From positions 1-49,543 of the forward strand of contig WKFJ01000001.1 in assembly GCA_014872785.1 (NCBI GenBank): a DNA stretch of 49,543 nucleotides, in the 5' to 3' direction. The stretch comes from Alteromonadaceae bacterium. GTDB taxonomy: Bacteria > Pseudomonadota > Gammaproteobacteria > Enterobacterales > Alteromonadaceae. The translations under genes were made by a program, and so were the position numbers. Shown here in pieces: positions 42,483 through 49,543 of the stretch. The notes below the pieces were generated by a model. It was given only the letters and a program-made list of their open reading frames with translations, was not told where the DNA came from and did not search any database. Each line of letters starts with the position of its first letter. The stretch's first letter is position 1.

Positions 42483-43416
42483 CGTTCCCTTCTCCTATGC
42501 GTACTTGTTCATACAGAGCGTTGAAATGTTCTTTCATTATAAAAAAACTAGACAAGGAACTTGCTACATTAGATATTTGCGTCGCAAATACTACACCTAA
42601 AAATAACAACTCAACATTATTGGCAAGAACCAAGCGAATTTGTTCCTGGCTTGCCGGTAAATCAACACTCGATATCATAATCAAAAATATGGTGATAACT
42701 GATGATGACGTAAGAAACCGGTTGTATTCAATAGACAACAACCTCTTCATAAATTTATCGCGGTAATCATCAATTTTCACCCAAAAGGAATTTAACTTTT
42801 CGTCACTTAACTCCTGTCGTTTTAATTCAGCAATGCTCCTGCTACGGATAATATTACTCGAATTGAAATCAATCCCGGCTTCCGCACCGACTTGGCTTTG
42901 GCGTATTTGAATCAACAAGAAAACTAAAAAGGAAACAGCTAACACAGAGAGTATCAAAGGACTGATAAAATAAAAGTAGGTAATGACTCCGGACAATATC
43001 AGCACAGGAGTTAGACAGTGCAGTAACGATCTAACCCCTCTCATTACACATGGTACATCACGTCTCAATGACTCCAACAAGTCATCGGAAGAATCCCTTC
43101 GCCTTGCTTCCGCTACTAATTGCCGATAGAGATATATCTCATAAGATGATGAAATTTTCAGTACTAACTTTTTGCCTAAATAGGTAAAAGCTTCTTGTAG
43201 AAAATATGCAAACATAATCAAAGCCAACCAATAAAACGATGTCAGCTCAAATCCTAAATGCCGATTAAATAGTTCTCCAACCTTAGTATTTTGACTAATC
43301 ACGATAATTAAAATCAGCGTGCTGGACAAAGCAAGCACGGAACAACAAAACAAAGCTAATGAATATCGAGTATTGGTCTTCAGGGCGTTCAAGAAAAAAT
43401 ATAGGGCGCTTTCCAT
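42475..43416 (-). CDS. ABC exporter-type transmembrane domain without an ATPase domain
   Basis: A 313-residue membrane protein with six predicted spans in the spacing of type IV ABC exporters. Spans 1-2 are at about 17-38 and 58-78, followed by a long cytoplasmic stretch with basic residues. Spans 3-4 form a tight hairpin at about 133-175, a second long stretch follows, and spans 5-6 are at about 238-255 and 270-290. The ATP-binding domain that normally follows is absent: the protein ends at residue 313 with no Walker A or LSGGQ motif, and no separate ATPase gene is seen in the window. The start shares a base with the wbpE stop (TAATG). The family assignment rests on topology and sequence character, so a different membrane family is possible. 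Confidence 0.6.
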   Translation of the reverse strand: MESALYFFLNALKTNTRYSLALFCCSVLALSSTLILIIVISQNTKVGELFNRHLGFELTSFYWLALIMFAYFLQEAFTYLGKKLVLKISSSYEIYLYRQLVAEARRRDSSDDLLESLRRDVPCVMRGVRSLLHCLTPVLILSGVITYFYFISPLILSVLAVSFLVFLLIQIRQSQVGAEAGIDFNSSNIIRSRSIAELKRQELSDEKLNSFWVKIDDYRDKFMKRLLSIEYNRFLTSSSVITIFLIMISSVDLPASQEQIRLVLANNVELLFLGVVFATQISNVASSLSSFFIMKEHFNALYEQVRIGEGNDD

Positions 43417-44531
43417 TACAAGCTGTTAAGCGCCCCTGCTATCTTTTCCTGGTCAGCTTCGCTTAAGTAAGGATGCATAGGAACTGAAAACACACTTACA
43501 CTAGCTTTTTCGCTTTGATGAAGGTCAGTATAAACATCTGCTCCTAAAAAAGCACCAGACGAGTGCACAGGAACGGGATAGTAAACGGCAGATGGAATTC
43601 CCCTGTCTTTTAGAGCGGCCAAACAGACATCCCGCTCTACTTGTCCTGTTACGCGTAGTGTATACTGTGCCCATGAACTCTGGCGACCTTCAGCAAGAGC
43701 TGGTAGCTTATAATTTCCATGGATATTTGACTGATACCAAGTGGCTGCTTCTTGCCGGGCGTTTAGTTCTTGTGGGAATACAGCAAGTTTCTCAAGCAGT
43801 ATTGCTGCCTGAATAGTGTCTAAGCGACTGTTCATGCCAATACGGATATTGTCGTACTTGTCTGTTCCCTTTCCGTGCACGCGAAAAGAACGAAGGAGTT
43901 CAGCATACTCATCATTGTCTGTAAAAACTGCCCCACCATCACCGTAACAGCCCAAGGGCTTGGCTGGGAAAAAACTGGTAGTGGCTATATCCCCAAATGA
44001 GCATGCTTTATTGCCATTTATTGAGCCGCCAAAACCTTGTGCGGCATCTTCGATGAGCAATAGGTCAAATTCAGCACAAATCTTTTCAATCTCAGGATAA
44101 TTTGCACATTGCCCAAACAAGTCAACAGACATGACGGCTTTTAGGTTCTTACGCCCCTGTTTACGGTAAGCTTCAATTGCAGCAATAAGACTAGAAGGAG
44201 AAAGGTTATAGGTATCAGGTTCAATATCAACGAATACCGGCTCGGCTCCGACTGCCGCGACAGCTTCAGCGCTCGCAAAAAAGGTAAAAGAAGGAACAAT
44301 CACTGCATCATCATGCTTAACACCGAGTGCCATAAGAGCCAATTGCAATGCATCTGTACCATTGGCGCAAGAAATACAATGTTTTGCCCCTACGTAATCG
44401 GAAAGACGCTCTTCAAGCTCTTGAACCTCAGGTCCCATAATATACTGTCCATGCTCTAGAACCTTGGCAATGCGTTGGTCAATACGGACTTTTAAATGCT
44501 CATACTGAGCTTTTAAATCGATAAAATTCAA
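43416..44531 (-). CDS. wbpE: PLP-dependent 3-aminotransferase WbpE (DegT/DnrJ/EryC1/StrS family)
   Basis: Installs the 3-amino group on UDP-3-keto-GlcNAcA, giving UDP-GlcNAc(3NH2)A. 371 residues. ISCANGTDALQLALMALGV is the PLP phosphate-binding region, EDAAQGFGG carries the ring-stacking acidic segment, and the Schiff-base lysine lies in FFPAKPLGCYGDGGA (around residue 187). The C-terminal PMHPYLSEADQ is standard. It closely follows P. aeruginosa WbpE from start to finish. In the operon it is 1 base after wbpD and shares a base with the next gene. Complete. Confidence 0.9.
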   Translation of the reverse strand: MNFIDLKAQYEHLKVRIDQRIAKVLEHGQYIMGPEVQELEERLSDYVGAKHCISCANGTDALQLALMALGVKHDDAVIVPSFTFFASAEAVAAVGAEPVFVDIEPDTYNLSPSSLIAAIEAYRKQGRKNLKAVMSVDLFGQCANYPEIEKICAEFDLLLIEDAAQGFGGSINGNKACSFGDIATTSFFPAKPLGCYGDGGAVFTDNDEYAELLRSFRVHGKGTDKYDNIRIGMNSRLDTIQAAILLEKLAVFPQELNARQEAATWYQSNIHGNYKLPALAEGRQSSWAQYTLRVTGQVERDVCLAALKDRGIPSAVYYPVPVHSSGAFLGADVYTDLHQSEKASVSVFSVPMHPYLSEADQEKIAGALNSL

Positions 44532-44532
44532 A

Positions 44533-45111
44533 CTAGGAAATCCTTTTTAGACTGTTTCCATTAAGTTGGTAGCGTATGCCGGAGTGTGGACAAGTTGCTT
44601 CAGCGTTGCCGTTCAACGGCAAATCTAATTGCTCACCGTACTCACTCATCCACCCTATTTGCTTACATGGCACTCCTACAACCAACGCGTAATCAGGTAT
44701 ATCCTTGTTAACGACCGCTCCTGCACCAACAAAAGCAAATTTGCCGATTGTCACGCCACAAACAACTGTGCAATTAGCACCAAGAGTAGCTCCTTGCTTG
44801 ACCAACGTATCTCGGTACTCATCTTTTCGCTCGACCGCAGATCTGGGGTTGTAGACGTTAGTGAACACCATACTTGGCCCACAAAAAACATCGTCTTCTA
44901 AACAAACGTTATCATAAACAGATACGTTATTTTGGATCTTTACATTATTGCCAATTTTGACTTTGTTACCAATGAACACGTTCTGTCCCATTGAGCACTT
45001 TTTACCAATTTCAGCTCCACCACAAACATGGACAAAGTGCCAAATTCTGCAGCCTTCGCCAATATTGGCACCATCATCGACAATTGCACTTTCGTGTTTA
45101 AAATAAGACAT
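44533..45111 (-). CDS. wbpD: UDP-2-acetamido-3-amino-glucuronate N-acetyltransferase WbpD
   Basis: Acetylates the 3-amino group to give UDP-GlcNAc3NAcA. 192 residues forming a left-handed beta-helix with many hexapeptide repeats ([39 protein letters not shown]). The N-terminus [19 protein letters not shown] and the [20 protein letters not shown] loop are characteristic of WbpD/WlbB. The C-terminal segment ([12 protein letters not shown]) has a small conserved cysteine motif found in the family. It lies 4 bases after wbpB and 1 base before wbpE. Intact. Confidence 0.9.
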   Translation of the reverse strand: MSYFKHESAIVDDGANIGEGCRIWHFVHVCGGAEIGKKCSMGQNVFIGNKVKIGNNVKIQNNVSVYDNVCLEDDVFCGPSMVFTNVYNPRSAVERKDEYRDTLVKQGATLGANCTVVCGVTIGKFAFVGAGAVVNKDIPDYALVVGVPCKQIGWMSEYGEQLDLPLNGNAEATCPHSGIRYQLNGNSLKRIS

Positions 45112-45115
45112 AGAG

Positions 45116-46048
45116 TTATCTCACCAAAGAGTGTTTCTCACCCGCGTTGGAAATTGGCAGGTTCCGTATATCAGACACAATTTGAATACCCGTTCTAGCT
45201 TCATCCAAGCCATAGCCGTTGCCGTTGAGAATTTGCTTATAAGATTCTGTGTGCAAGTCTGTAAAGCCGCCGGAAAACTCTAAAGCAGAGCCACTCACAT
45301 CAATATACCTGAATGTTCTTTGACCTTTGGCTCGTAGCTCTTCCGGTACATCATCAATATCCAAGGACAGGTACCAGCGAACTCTGGCTTTTTCAAATTC
45401 CAGATAGCCAGCTGCCTTGTCATGTTCAAACAAATGTACAACGTTTTGTTGGATATCTCCGAAGATAAAGCTCAGCATGTCATAGAAATGAACACCAATG
45501 TTGGTGCAGATACCACCGGATTTAGCATCTTCGGATTTCCATGATGCATGATACCACTTCCCGCGAGATGTAACGTAAGTCAGGTCAACATCGTATTTGC
45601 TAGCGCGTTGTTCTGACTCGACCTTTTCTTTTAGAGCAAGAATATTTTCATGGTACCTAAGTTGCAGGATGGTATTTACTTTACATCCAGAGTTTCTCTC
45701 AAACACTTTTAGGCGGTCCAATGCCTCAACATCAGTAACCAATGGTTTTTCACAAATAACTTCCGCCCCCTGTGCAAGAGAAAGACCCATATGAGGCTCA
45801 TGAAGATAATTTGGAGAACATATCGCCACGTAATCAATAGGAGTGCCTTCGTGTTTTAACAGGTTTAAATAATATTGATATCTTTCAAACTCTGTAAAAT
45901 ACTCAGCCTCGGGAAAATGACTGTCAATAACACCAACAGAATCATTTGTGTCATAGGCTACTTTAAGATTATTGCCAGTCTCTTTAATCGCTTTCATATG
46001 CCGTGGAGCGATGTATCCAGCCGCACCAATTAATGCAAAATTTTTCAT
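45116..46048 (-). CDS. wbpB: UDP-GlcNAcA 3-dehydrogenase WbpB (Gfo/Idh/MocA family)
   Basis: Oxidises C3 of UDP-GlcNAc uronic acid, preparing it for amination by WbpE. 310 residues. The NAD-binding start is [20 protein letters not shown], followed by SPNYLHEPH and CEKPL, with catalytic-domain blocks [10 protein letters not shown] and [14 protein letters not shown] that include the conserved histidine. The sequence tracks P. aeruginosa WbpB along its length. It is 1 base downstream of wbpA. In the known pathway, the NADH formed here is reoxidised with 2-oxoglutarate, coupling to the aminotransferase. Confidence 0.92.
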   Translation of the reverse strand: MKNFALIGAAGYIAPRHMKAIKETGNNLKVAYDTNDSVGVIDSHFPEAEYFTEFERYQYYLNLLKHEGTPIDYVAICSPNYLHEPHMGLSLAQGAEVICEKPLVTDVEALDRLKVFERNSGCKVNTILQLRYHENILALKEKVESEQRASKYDVDLTYVTSRGKWYHASWKSEDAKSGGICTNIGVHFYDMLSFIFGDIQQNVVHLFEHDKAAGYLEFEKARVRWYLSLDIDDVPEELRAKGQRTFRYIDVSGSALEFSGGFTDLHTESYKQILNGNGYGLDEARTGIQIVSDIRNLPISNAGEKHSLVR

Positions 46049-46049
46049 A

Positions 46050-47360
46050 TTAAGCCTTAACCACCTTCTGATGTGGAGTTTTGTATACCCCTCTAGTGTC
46101 GATTATCAAATTGGCATTTTGTAATAACATCTCATAATCCACACTACGATGATCGGTAGCCAATACAACCGCATCGTACTTGGCGATATTCTCTGCGTTG
46201 AATGAGATACTATCCAACTCGAAGTTATGCTCTCGCATCTTAGGGAAAGTCGGAACATGGGGGTCATGATAAGCAACAATCGCTCCTTTAGCCCTCAGTA
46301 TTTCCATGATTTCAACGAAAGGTGACTCCCGCATATCATCTACATCTTTTTTATAGGCGATTCCCATCACTAGTATATTACTTGAGTTGAGAGCCTTTTG
46401 TTCTTTGTTCAGCGCATCTTGTACTTTACCGACCACCCATGTAGGCATACCCTGGTTGATCTCACCGGATAATTCAATAAAACGTGTGTGAAGACCATAC
46501 TCGCGAGCCTTCCAAGTCAAATAAAAAGGATCGATGGGTATACAATGCCCCCCAAGGCCAGGTCCAGGATAGTAAGGCGTAAACCCAAAAGGTTTAGTTG
46601 CTGCTGCATCAATAACTTCTCTAATATCGATACCCATTTGATCAGCAACTATTTTCATTTCATTCACCAAGCCTATGTTTACCGCTCTATGAATGTTCTC
46701 AAGTAGTTTGGTCATTTCCGCAACTTTAGTTGAGGAAACTGGCACTACTCTTTCAATAGAGTTCTGATATAGGGCTATACCGACTTCTTTACATCTCTCA
46801 GTATGCCCACCACATACTTTAGGAATCGTTTGAGTATTAAAGTTGGCATTACCCGGGTCTTCCCTTTCTGGAGAGTAGACCAAGAATAGGTCTTGCCCAA
46901 CTACAAGCCCTTGGCTCTGTAATCTGGGTAGTAACTCTTCCTCAGTAGTTCCGGGATAAGTCGTGCTCTCTAGAGAGACTACTTGACCAGACCGTAAATG
47001 AGGCACAATAAACTCTGTAGTGGTAATTACATAGCTCAAATCTGGTTCGCGGTATTTGTTAAGCGGTGTGGGTACGCAAAGTATTATGGCATCGGCTACT
47101 TTAATTTTTTCGAATTCGGTGGTCGCCTCAAATCCTCTTTCAAGCATTGTTGAAATAGATTCATTTGAAATGTGCTCTATAAATGATTTACCTGAGTTTA
47201 AAGACTTTACCTTTTCGTCATCAATATCAACGCCAAGTACTTTGAAGCCAACCTCGCTATACCTAATGGCAAGAGGCAATCCTACATACCCCAGACCAAC
47301 TATCGCAATCGTAGACTCTTTATTAACAAGCCTACCAATCAAAATCTCACTCGTATCCAT
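46050..47360 (-). CDS. wbpA: UDP-N-acetyl-D-glucosamine 6-dehydrogenase WbpA
   Basis: Oxidises UDP-GlcNAc to UDP-GlcNAc uronic acid. 436 residues, the same length as P. aeruginosa WbpA. The NAD motif [20 protein letters not shown] starts near residue 19. CVPTPLN and [11 protein letters not shown] are standard UDP-sugar dehydrogenase blocks. The catalytic-cysteine segment [13 protein letters not shown] lies in the middle, and [11 protein letters not shown] is in the C-terminal domain. The ATG 47360 has AGGGAA close upstream. It is the first gene of the minus-strand operon running to 39149, and a TATAAT hexamer lies 130 bases upstream. It is intact, unlike wecC. Confidence 0.93.
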   Translation of the reverse strand: MDTSEILIGRLVNKESTIAIVGLGYVGLPLAIRYSEVGFKVLGVDIDDEKVKSLNSGKSFIEHISNESISTMLERGFEATTEFEKIKVADAIILCVPTPLNKYREPDLSYVITTTEFIVPHLRSGQVVSLESTTYPGTTEEELLPRLQSQGLVVGQDLFLVYSPEREDPGNANFNTQTIPKVCGGHTERCKEVGIALYQNSIERVVPVSSTKVAEMTKLLENIHRAVNIGLVNEMKIVADQMGIDIREVIDAAATKPFGFTPYYPGPGLGGHCIPIDPFYLTWKAREYGLHTRFIELSGEINQGMPTWVVGKVQDALNKEQKALNSSNILVMGIAYKKDVDDMRESPFVEIMEILRAKGAIVAYHDPHVPTFPKMREHNFELDSISFNAENIAKYDAVVLATDHRSVDYEMLLQNANLIIDTRGVYKTPHQKVVKA

Positions 47361-47489
47361 TATTCCCTAAGCCAAAGTTTATAAATTACAGAAATGATTT
47401 AATATATGTAACAAAGGCTAGAAGGATAAAGGTTTTTAAGGGCAGTTTCAGTAGTTTTTTTGAGTAAATCTACAAAAAGCACAAGGCTG

Positions 47490-47495
47490 ATTATA
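47490..47495 (-). promoter_or_regulatory. Possible -10 element upstream of wbpA
   Basis: A perfect TATAAT on the minus strand lies about 130 bases before the wbpA start in a 300-base intergenic region. No good -35 was found at the expected spacing, so this is only a candidate. The same gap (47361-47679) also has a short inverted repeat ACTCAA-N5-TTGAGT at 47657-47673; nothing else was recognised in it. Confidence 0.25.
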
Positions 47496-47679
47496 AATAG
47501 GAAAATCCTTTCCCCCTTTTGATCCACCTCTATGTTATTTGTTATACAACCTCACTTGCATCAATATACAAACGTCGACGATCTTTGTGAGATTGGAGTC
47601 GTTTGTCTATTGAATTACTGTGATAAACAATGAAAGTGATTGATCATTCGTTATTCACTCAAATTGATTGAGTATCAAC

Positions 47680-49314
47680 TTATCTATTTTCACAATAATT
47701 CTTGTTATTTCTAGCGTCCAAATTGTTGGGCTCTAGTTTTATTGCTTGATTAAGGAGCCCCAAGGCGAAGTCGCAAAAACCCATATGAATGTATCCTACC
47801 GCCAAATTAGAAAGTAATATGCTCCTTTGACCTGGATTACGGATATATTTCAGAGCTTTCATCACTATTGGTGCTGCTCGTTGATATTTGCGTTGCTGAT
47901 ACATTACCGTCATGTAAGCGTTAACAGCGCCGACCGTCATATTGCCGTTTTTGGCACTAATTTCTATGCTCTTTGCCAAATAAATCTCCGCCTCTGCTAG
48001 CATTCCTTTACGTGCTAACTCAATACCGTATGAACCGTTGCTCCTGTAGTGCATTGGAGCAAGTTCGACCTCTTTTTTGTAAAACGAAAATGGTTCCTGC
48101 CACTCCAATGATCTTAAATAAATTTTTGTCATACCACTTAAAATTAACAGTAAGACGCCAATTTGAATATGGATTATCTTTACGTTTAATCTCAGCCTTG
48201 CAATCCAATATTTAAACAAAGCGAAAAAAGCAATTAAAAGGCCTAGATTTCCAAGATAAGTTCTATGCTCAAAGGCGAGATCTTTTATCGGGATGATAAA
48301 AGATTCTACTGAATGGCTAGAGTAAAAAAGAGCAATGCCTATAAAAAATAATGGAATCTCTTTCCGAAATCTTATGGCAGCAACAAAAACAAGGATATGT
48401 GATAAGAAAGCTAGGCAAACGAGAGGCTCAAAGCTTCGATATTGAATTGCGTCTACGTTTAACTGCAATTGATATGGCATCAAAAATCGAAAAACATAGT
48501 CCCAAAGTATAATCTGTTGCGAATAAAAATAATTGGCCCTAGACGTTGCTCCAGGATCACGGGTGTAAGTATCAAGTGAGTGCAATAATTCAGAGATGAA
48601 AGGCGCAACAAAACAAAAACCCACTAATGCAGCTAAACAGAATTTTAAGATTTTGTGTCGCCAAAGCGAGTTAGTCTTATATAACTCCCACAAAAACAAA
48701 AAGATTAAGATGGCGAAATAGTTCTGTTTAGAAAAAACCCCGATTGAAACCGACAATACAAACAATAGAGCCCAAAAAGTGACGTTTTTAATGCCTTTTG
48801 CTTCACGGGCTTTTATATAAGAAATTGCAGAAAGTAGCATGAATATAGAAGCAACAGAGGCCAATCGCTGCACAACGTAAATCACTACCTGCGAATTTAG
48901 AGGGTGGAAAACCCAAAGAGTCGCAATAACTAAAGCCCAAAATGTATTTGACTCCCAAAAAGAATTTGCACCATCCCTCTTTGAGTCAGCAAGCGAATTA
49001 AAAATGATAAAGGTGAGCCAAAATATCAGTAAAAAATTGACAAGGTGTAGGATGATGTTCGTTAGCCTAAAACCAAAAACATCGCCACCTGAGATTTGGT
49101 AATTAGACCAAAAGCTAGCGTAACCAAGAAACCGGCTTCGATAATGGCTTTGCCATAGGTCACCAAGAGAATCTTTTTTGATAAGTTGATTATTGACGAT
49201 AGAGTCAAAATCATCTAAATAAAAAGGAGCCGTAAGTGAGGGAGAGTACGCAAGAAAAACTCCCAATAACACTAAAATACAAAAAAGTACTGAATAGCCA
49301 CTATAAGAACGCAA
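47680..49314 (-). CDS. GT-C-type membrane glycosyltransferase-like protein with C-terminal TPR repeats
   Basis: About 544 residues. Roughly 10-11 membrane spans fill the first 400 residues. The first periplasmic loop has APFYLDDFDSIVNN, the acidic pair typical of GT-C polyprenyl-phosphate-sugar transferases and TMTC proteins. The C-terminus (about 430-540) has tetratricopeptide repeats (AEAEIYLAKSIEISAKNG, GLLNQAIKLEPNNLDARNN). It is probably a periplasm-facing transferase using undecaprenyl-phosphate-sugar, perhaps from the GT2/DUF2304 pair at 33 kb. Start choice: TTG 49314 has AAGGGG six bases upstream; the longer TTG 49329 start has no ribosome site. It is separated from wbpA by about 320 bases and may be an independent unit. 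Confidence 0.75.
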   Translation of the reverse strand: MRSYSGYSVLFCILVLLGVFLAYSPSLTAPFYLDDFDSIVNNQLIKKDSLGDLWQSHYRSRFLGYASFWSNYQISGGDVFGFRLTNIILHLVNFLLIFWLTFIIFNSLADSKRDGANSFWESNTFWALVIATLWVFHPLNSQVVIYVVQRLASVASIFMLLSAISYIKAREAKGIKNVTFWALLFVLSVSIGVFSKQNYFAILIFLFLWELYKTNSLWRHKILKFCLAALVGFCFVAPFISELLHSLDTYTRDPGATSRANYFYSQQIILWDYVFRFLMPYQLQLNVDAIQYRSFEPLVCLAFLSHILVFVAAIRFRKEIPLFFIGIALFYSSHSVESFIIPIKDLAFEHRTYLGNLGLLIAFFALFKYWIARLRLNVKIIHIQIGVLLLILSGMTKIYLRSLEWQEPFSFYKKEVELAPMHYRSNGSYGIELARKGMLAEAEIYLAKSIEISAKNGNMTVGAVNAYMTVMYQQRKYQRAAPIVMKALKYIRNPGQRSILLSNLAVGYIHMGFCDFALGLLNQAIKLEPNNLDARNNKNYCENR

Positions 49315-49444
49315 CGAGCACCCCTTCAAGAATATTTATCAAAACGACTTTATATATTACTATTACATACAAATTAACCTAGCCCACTCCCCAATAAAAG
49401 CAGAACAAACATAAGAGATTGTAATTATAGACTATACCCCTAAG

Positions 49445-49470
49445 AAAAAAGGCGCCATTGGGCGCCTTTT
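49445..49470 (-). terminator. Rho-independent terminator
   Basis: On the minus strand, AAAAGGCGCC-CAAT-GGCGCCTTTT followed by further T makes a strong stem-loop with a T6 tail. It lies about 24 bases beyond the stop of the partial gene at the right edge and would end that transcript before the GT-C gene. The plus-strand reading also has a T4 tail, so it may work both ways. Confidence 0.85.
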
Positions 49471-49493
49471 CATTAGCTCAAATAATCAAAAGA

Positions 49494-49543
49494 TTATTCT
49501 ACACCTTTGTATTGGTCAGTGTTAACGAAGCCTCTGTCAGAAC
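49494..49543 (-). CDS. C-terminal end of an unidentified gene (cut by window edge)
   Basis: The minus-strand frame from the right edge reads SDRGFVNTDQYKGVE then TAA at 49496-49494, immediately followed by a strong terminator. This supports a real gene end rather than a chance frame. Fifteen residues are too few to name the protein. Confidence 0.5.
   Translation of the reverse strand, partial: SDRGFVNTDQYKGVE

Noticed and set aside
41610..43416. Toxin/immunity or defence system at the pentapeptide-repeat and ABC-like genes
   Set aside because: Both are embedded by overlap in a nucleotide-sugar and glycosyltransferase operon and show no nuclease, toxin or NTPase motif; a glycan role is the simpler reading.
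44568..44575. GGTAGCGT resembling the ops element of RfaH-regulated capsule operons
   Set aside because: It is on the plus strand inside the minus-strand wbpD gene, not in a leader, and lacks the rest of the JUMPstart sequence.
1..49543. CRISPR arrays, tRNA or rRNA genes, riboswitches
   Set aside because: No regularly spaced repeats, cloverleaf-like sequences with conserved TTCGA arms, or rRNA stretches were found on reading both strands.

Overview
The window is one large surface-polysaccharide (capsule/exopolysaccharide) locus from a Gram-negative, probably marine gammaproteobacterium of the Alteromonadales/Vibrionales type. The lineage is inferred from the Wza-Wzb-Wzc/YjbH export set, the WecB/WecC sequences, the AT-rich composition and the style of the insertion-sequence wreckage. 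No rRNA, tRNA or CRISPR array is visible.

Layout. Bases 1-457 are a graveyard of insertion sequences in which three elements appear nested. From galE (514-1539) up to a YjbH-like gene (about 26162) every gene lies on the minus strand. Read in transcription order (right to left) this block is yjbH, wza, wzb, wzc (export and its tyrosine phosphatase/kinase control), wecB and a nonsense-broken wecC, then neuB, neuC, an asparagine-synthetase-like gene and neuA (a CMP-nonulosonic acid pathway), a 2-hydroxyacid dehydrogenase, a Wzx flippase, an acetyltransferase, a formyltransferase, a polysaccharide deacetylase and a Wzy-like polymerase. After a 298-base gap comes a teichoic-acid-like cassette (cytidylyltransferase, CDP-glycerol-type polymerase/transferase, CDP-alcohol phosphotransferase, HIT protein), then a glycosyltransferase, a reductase, the initiating phosphoglycosyl transferase and galE.

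The middle (26.5-32.4 kb) is a GDP-mannose/GDP-fucose module: gmd and fcl on the plus strand, flanked on both sides by decayed copies of gmm, followed by convergent manB and manC on the minus strand. Next come a DUF2304 protein with its GT2 partner and a GT4 glycosyltransferase. A plus-strand trio follows (two glycosyltransferases and a two-domain putative lipoprotein of unknown function, 34.8-39.1 kb).

The right part (39.1-47.4 kb, minus strand) begins transcriptionally with wbpA-wbpB-wbpD-wbpE (UDP-2,3-diacetamido-glucuronic acid). It continues with an ABC-type transmembrane domain without ATPase, a membrane-anchored pentapeptide-repeat protein, a glycosyltransferase, a small cysteine-containing protein and a membrane fatty acid hydroxylase-family protein. 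A GT-C/TPR membrane protein (47.7-49.3 kb), a strong terminator and the last codons of an unidentified gene close the window.

Together the genes supply nucleotide sugars (UDP-Gal, UDP-ManNAc, CMP-nonulosonate, GDP-Man, GDP-Fuc, UDP-GlcNAc3NAcA and probably CDP-glycerol or a relative), assemble them on undecaprenyl phosphate, decorate them and export them by a Wzx/Wzy route. The most interesting points are the HIT/CDP-alcohol phosphotransferase/CDP-glycerol cassette, the asparagine-synthetase homologue lacking its glutaminase cysteine inside the nonulosonate operon, the ATPase-less ABC domain paired with a pentapeptide-repeat protein, G9 tracts at two control points (the initiating transferase leader and wzc), the in-frame stop in wecC, and the twin gmm remnants around gmd-fcl.
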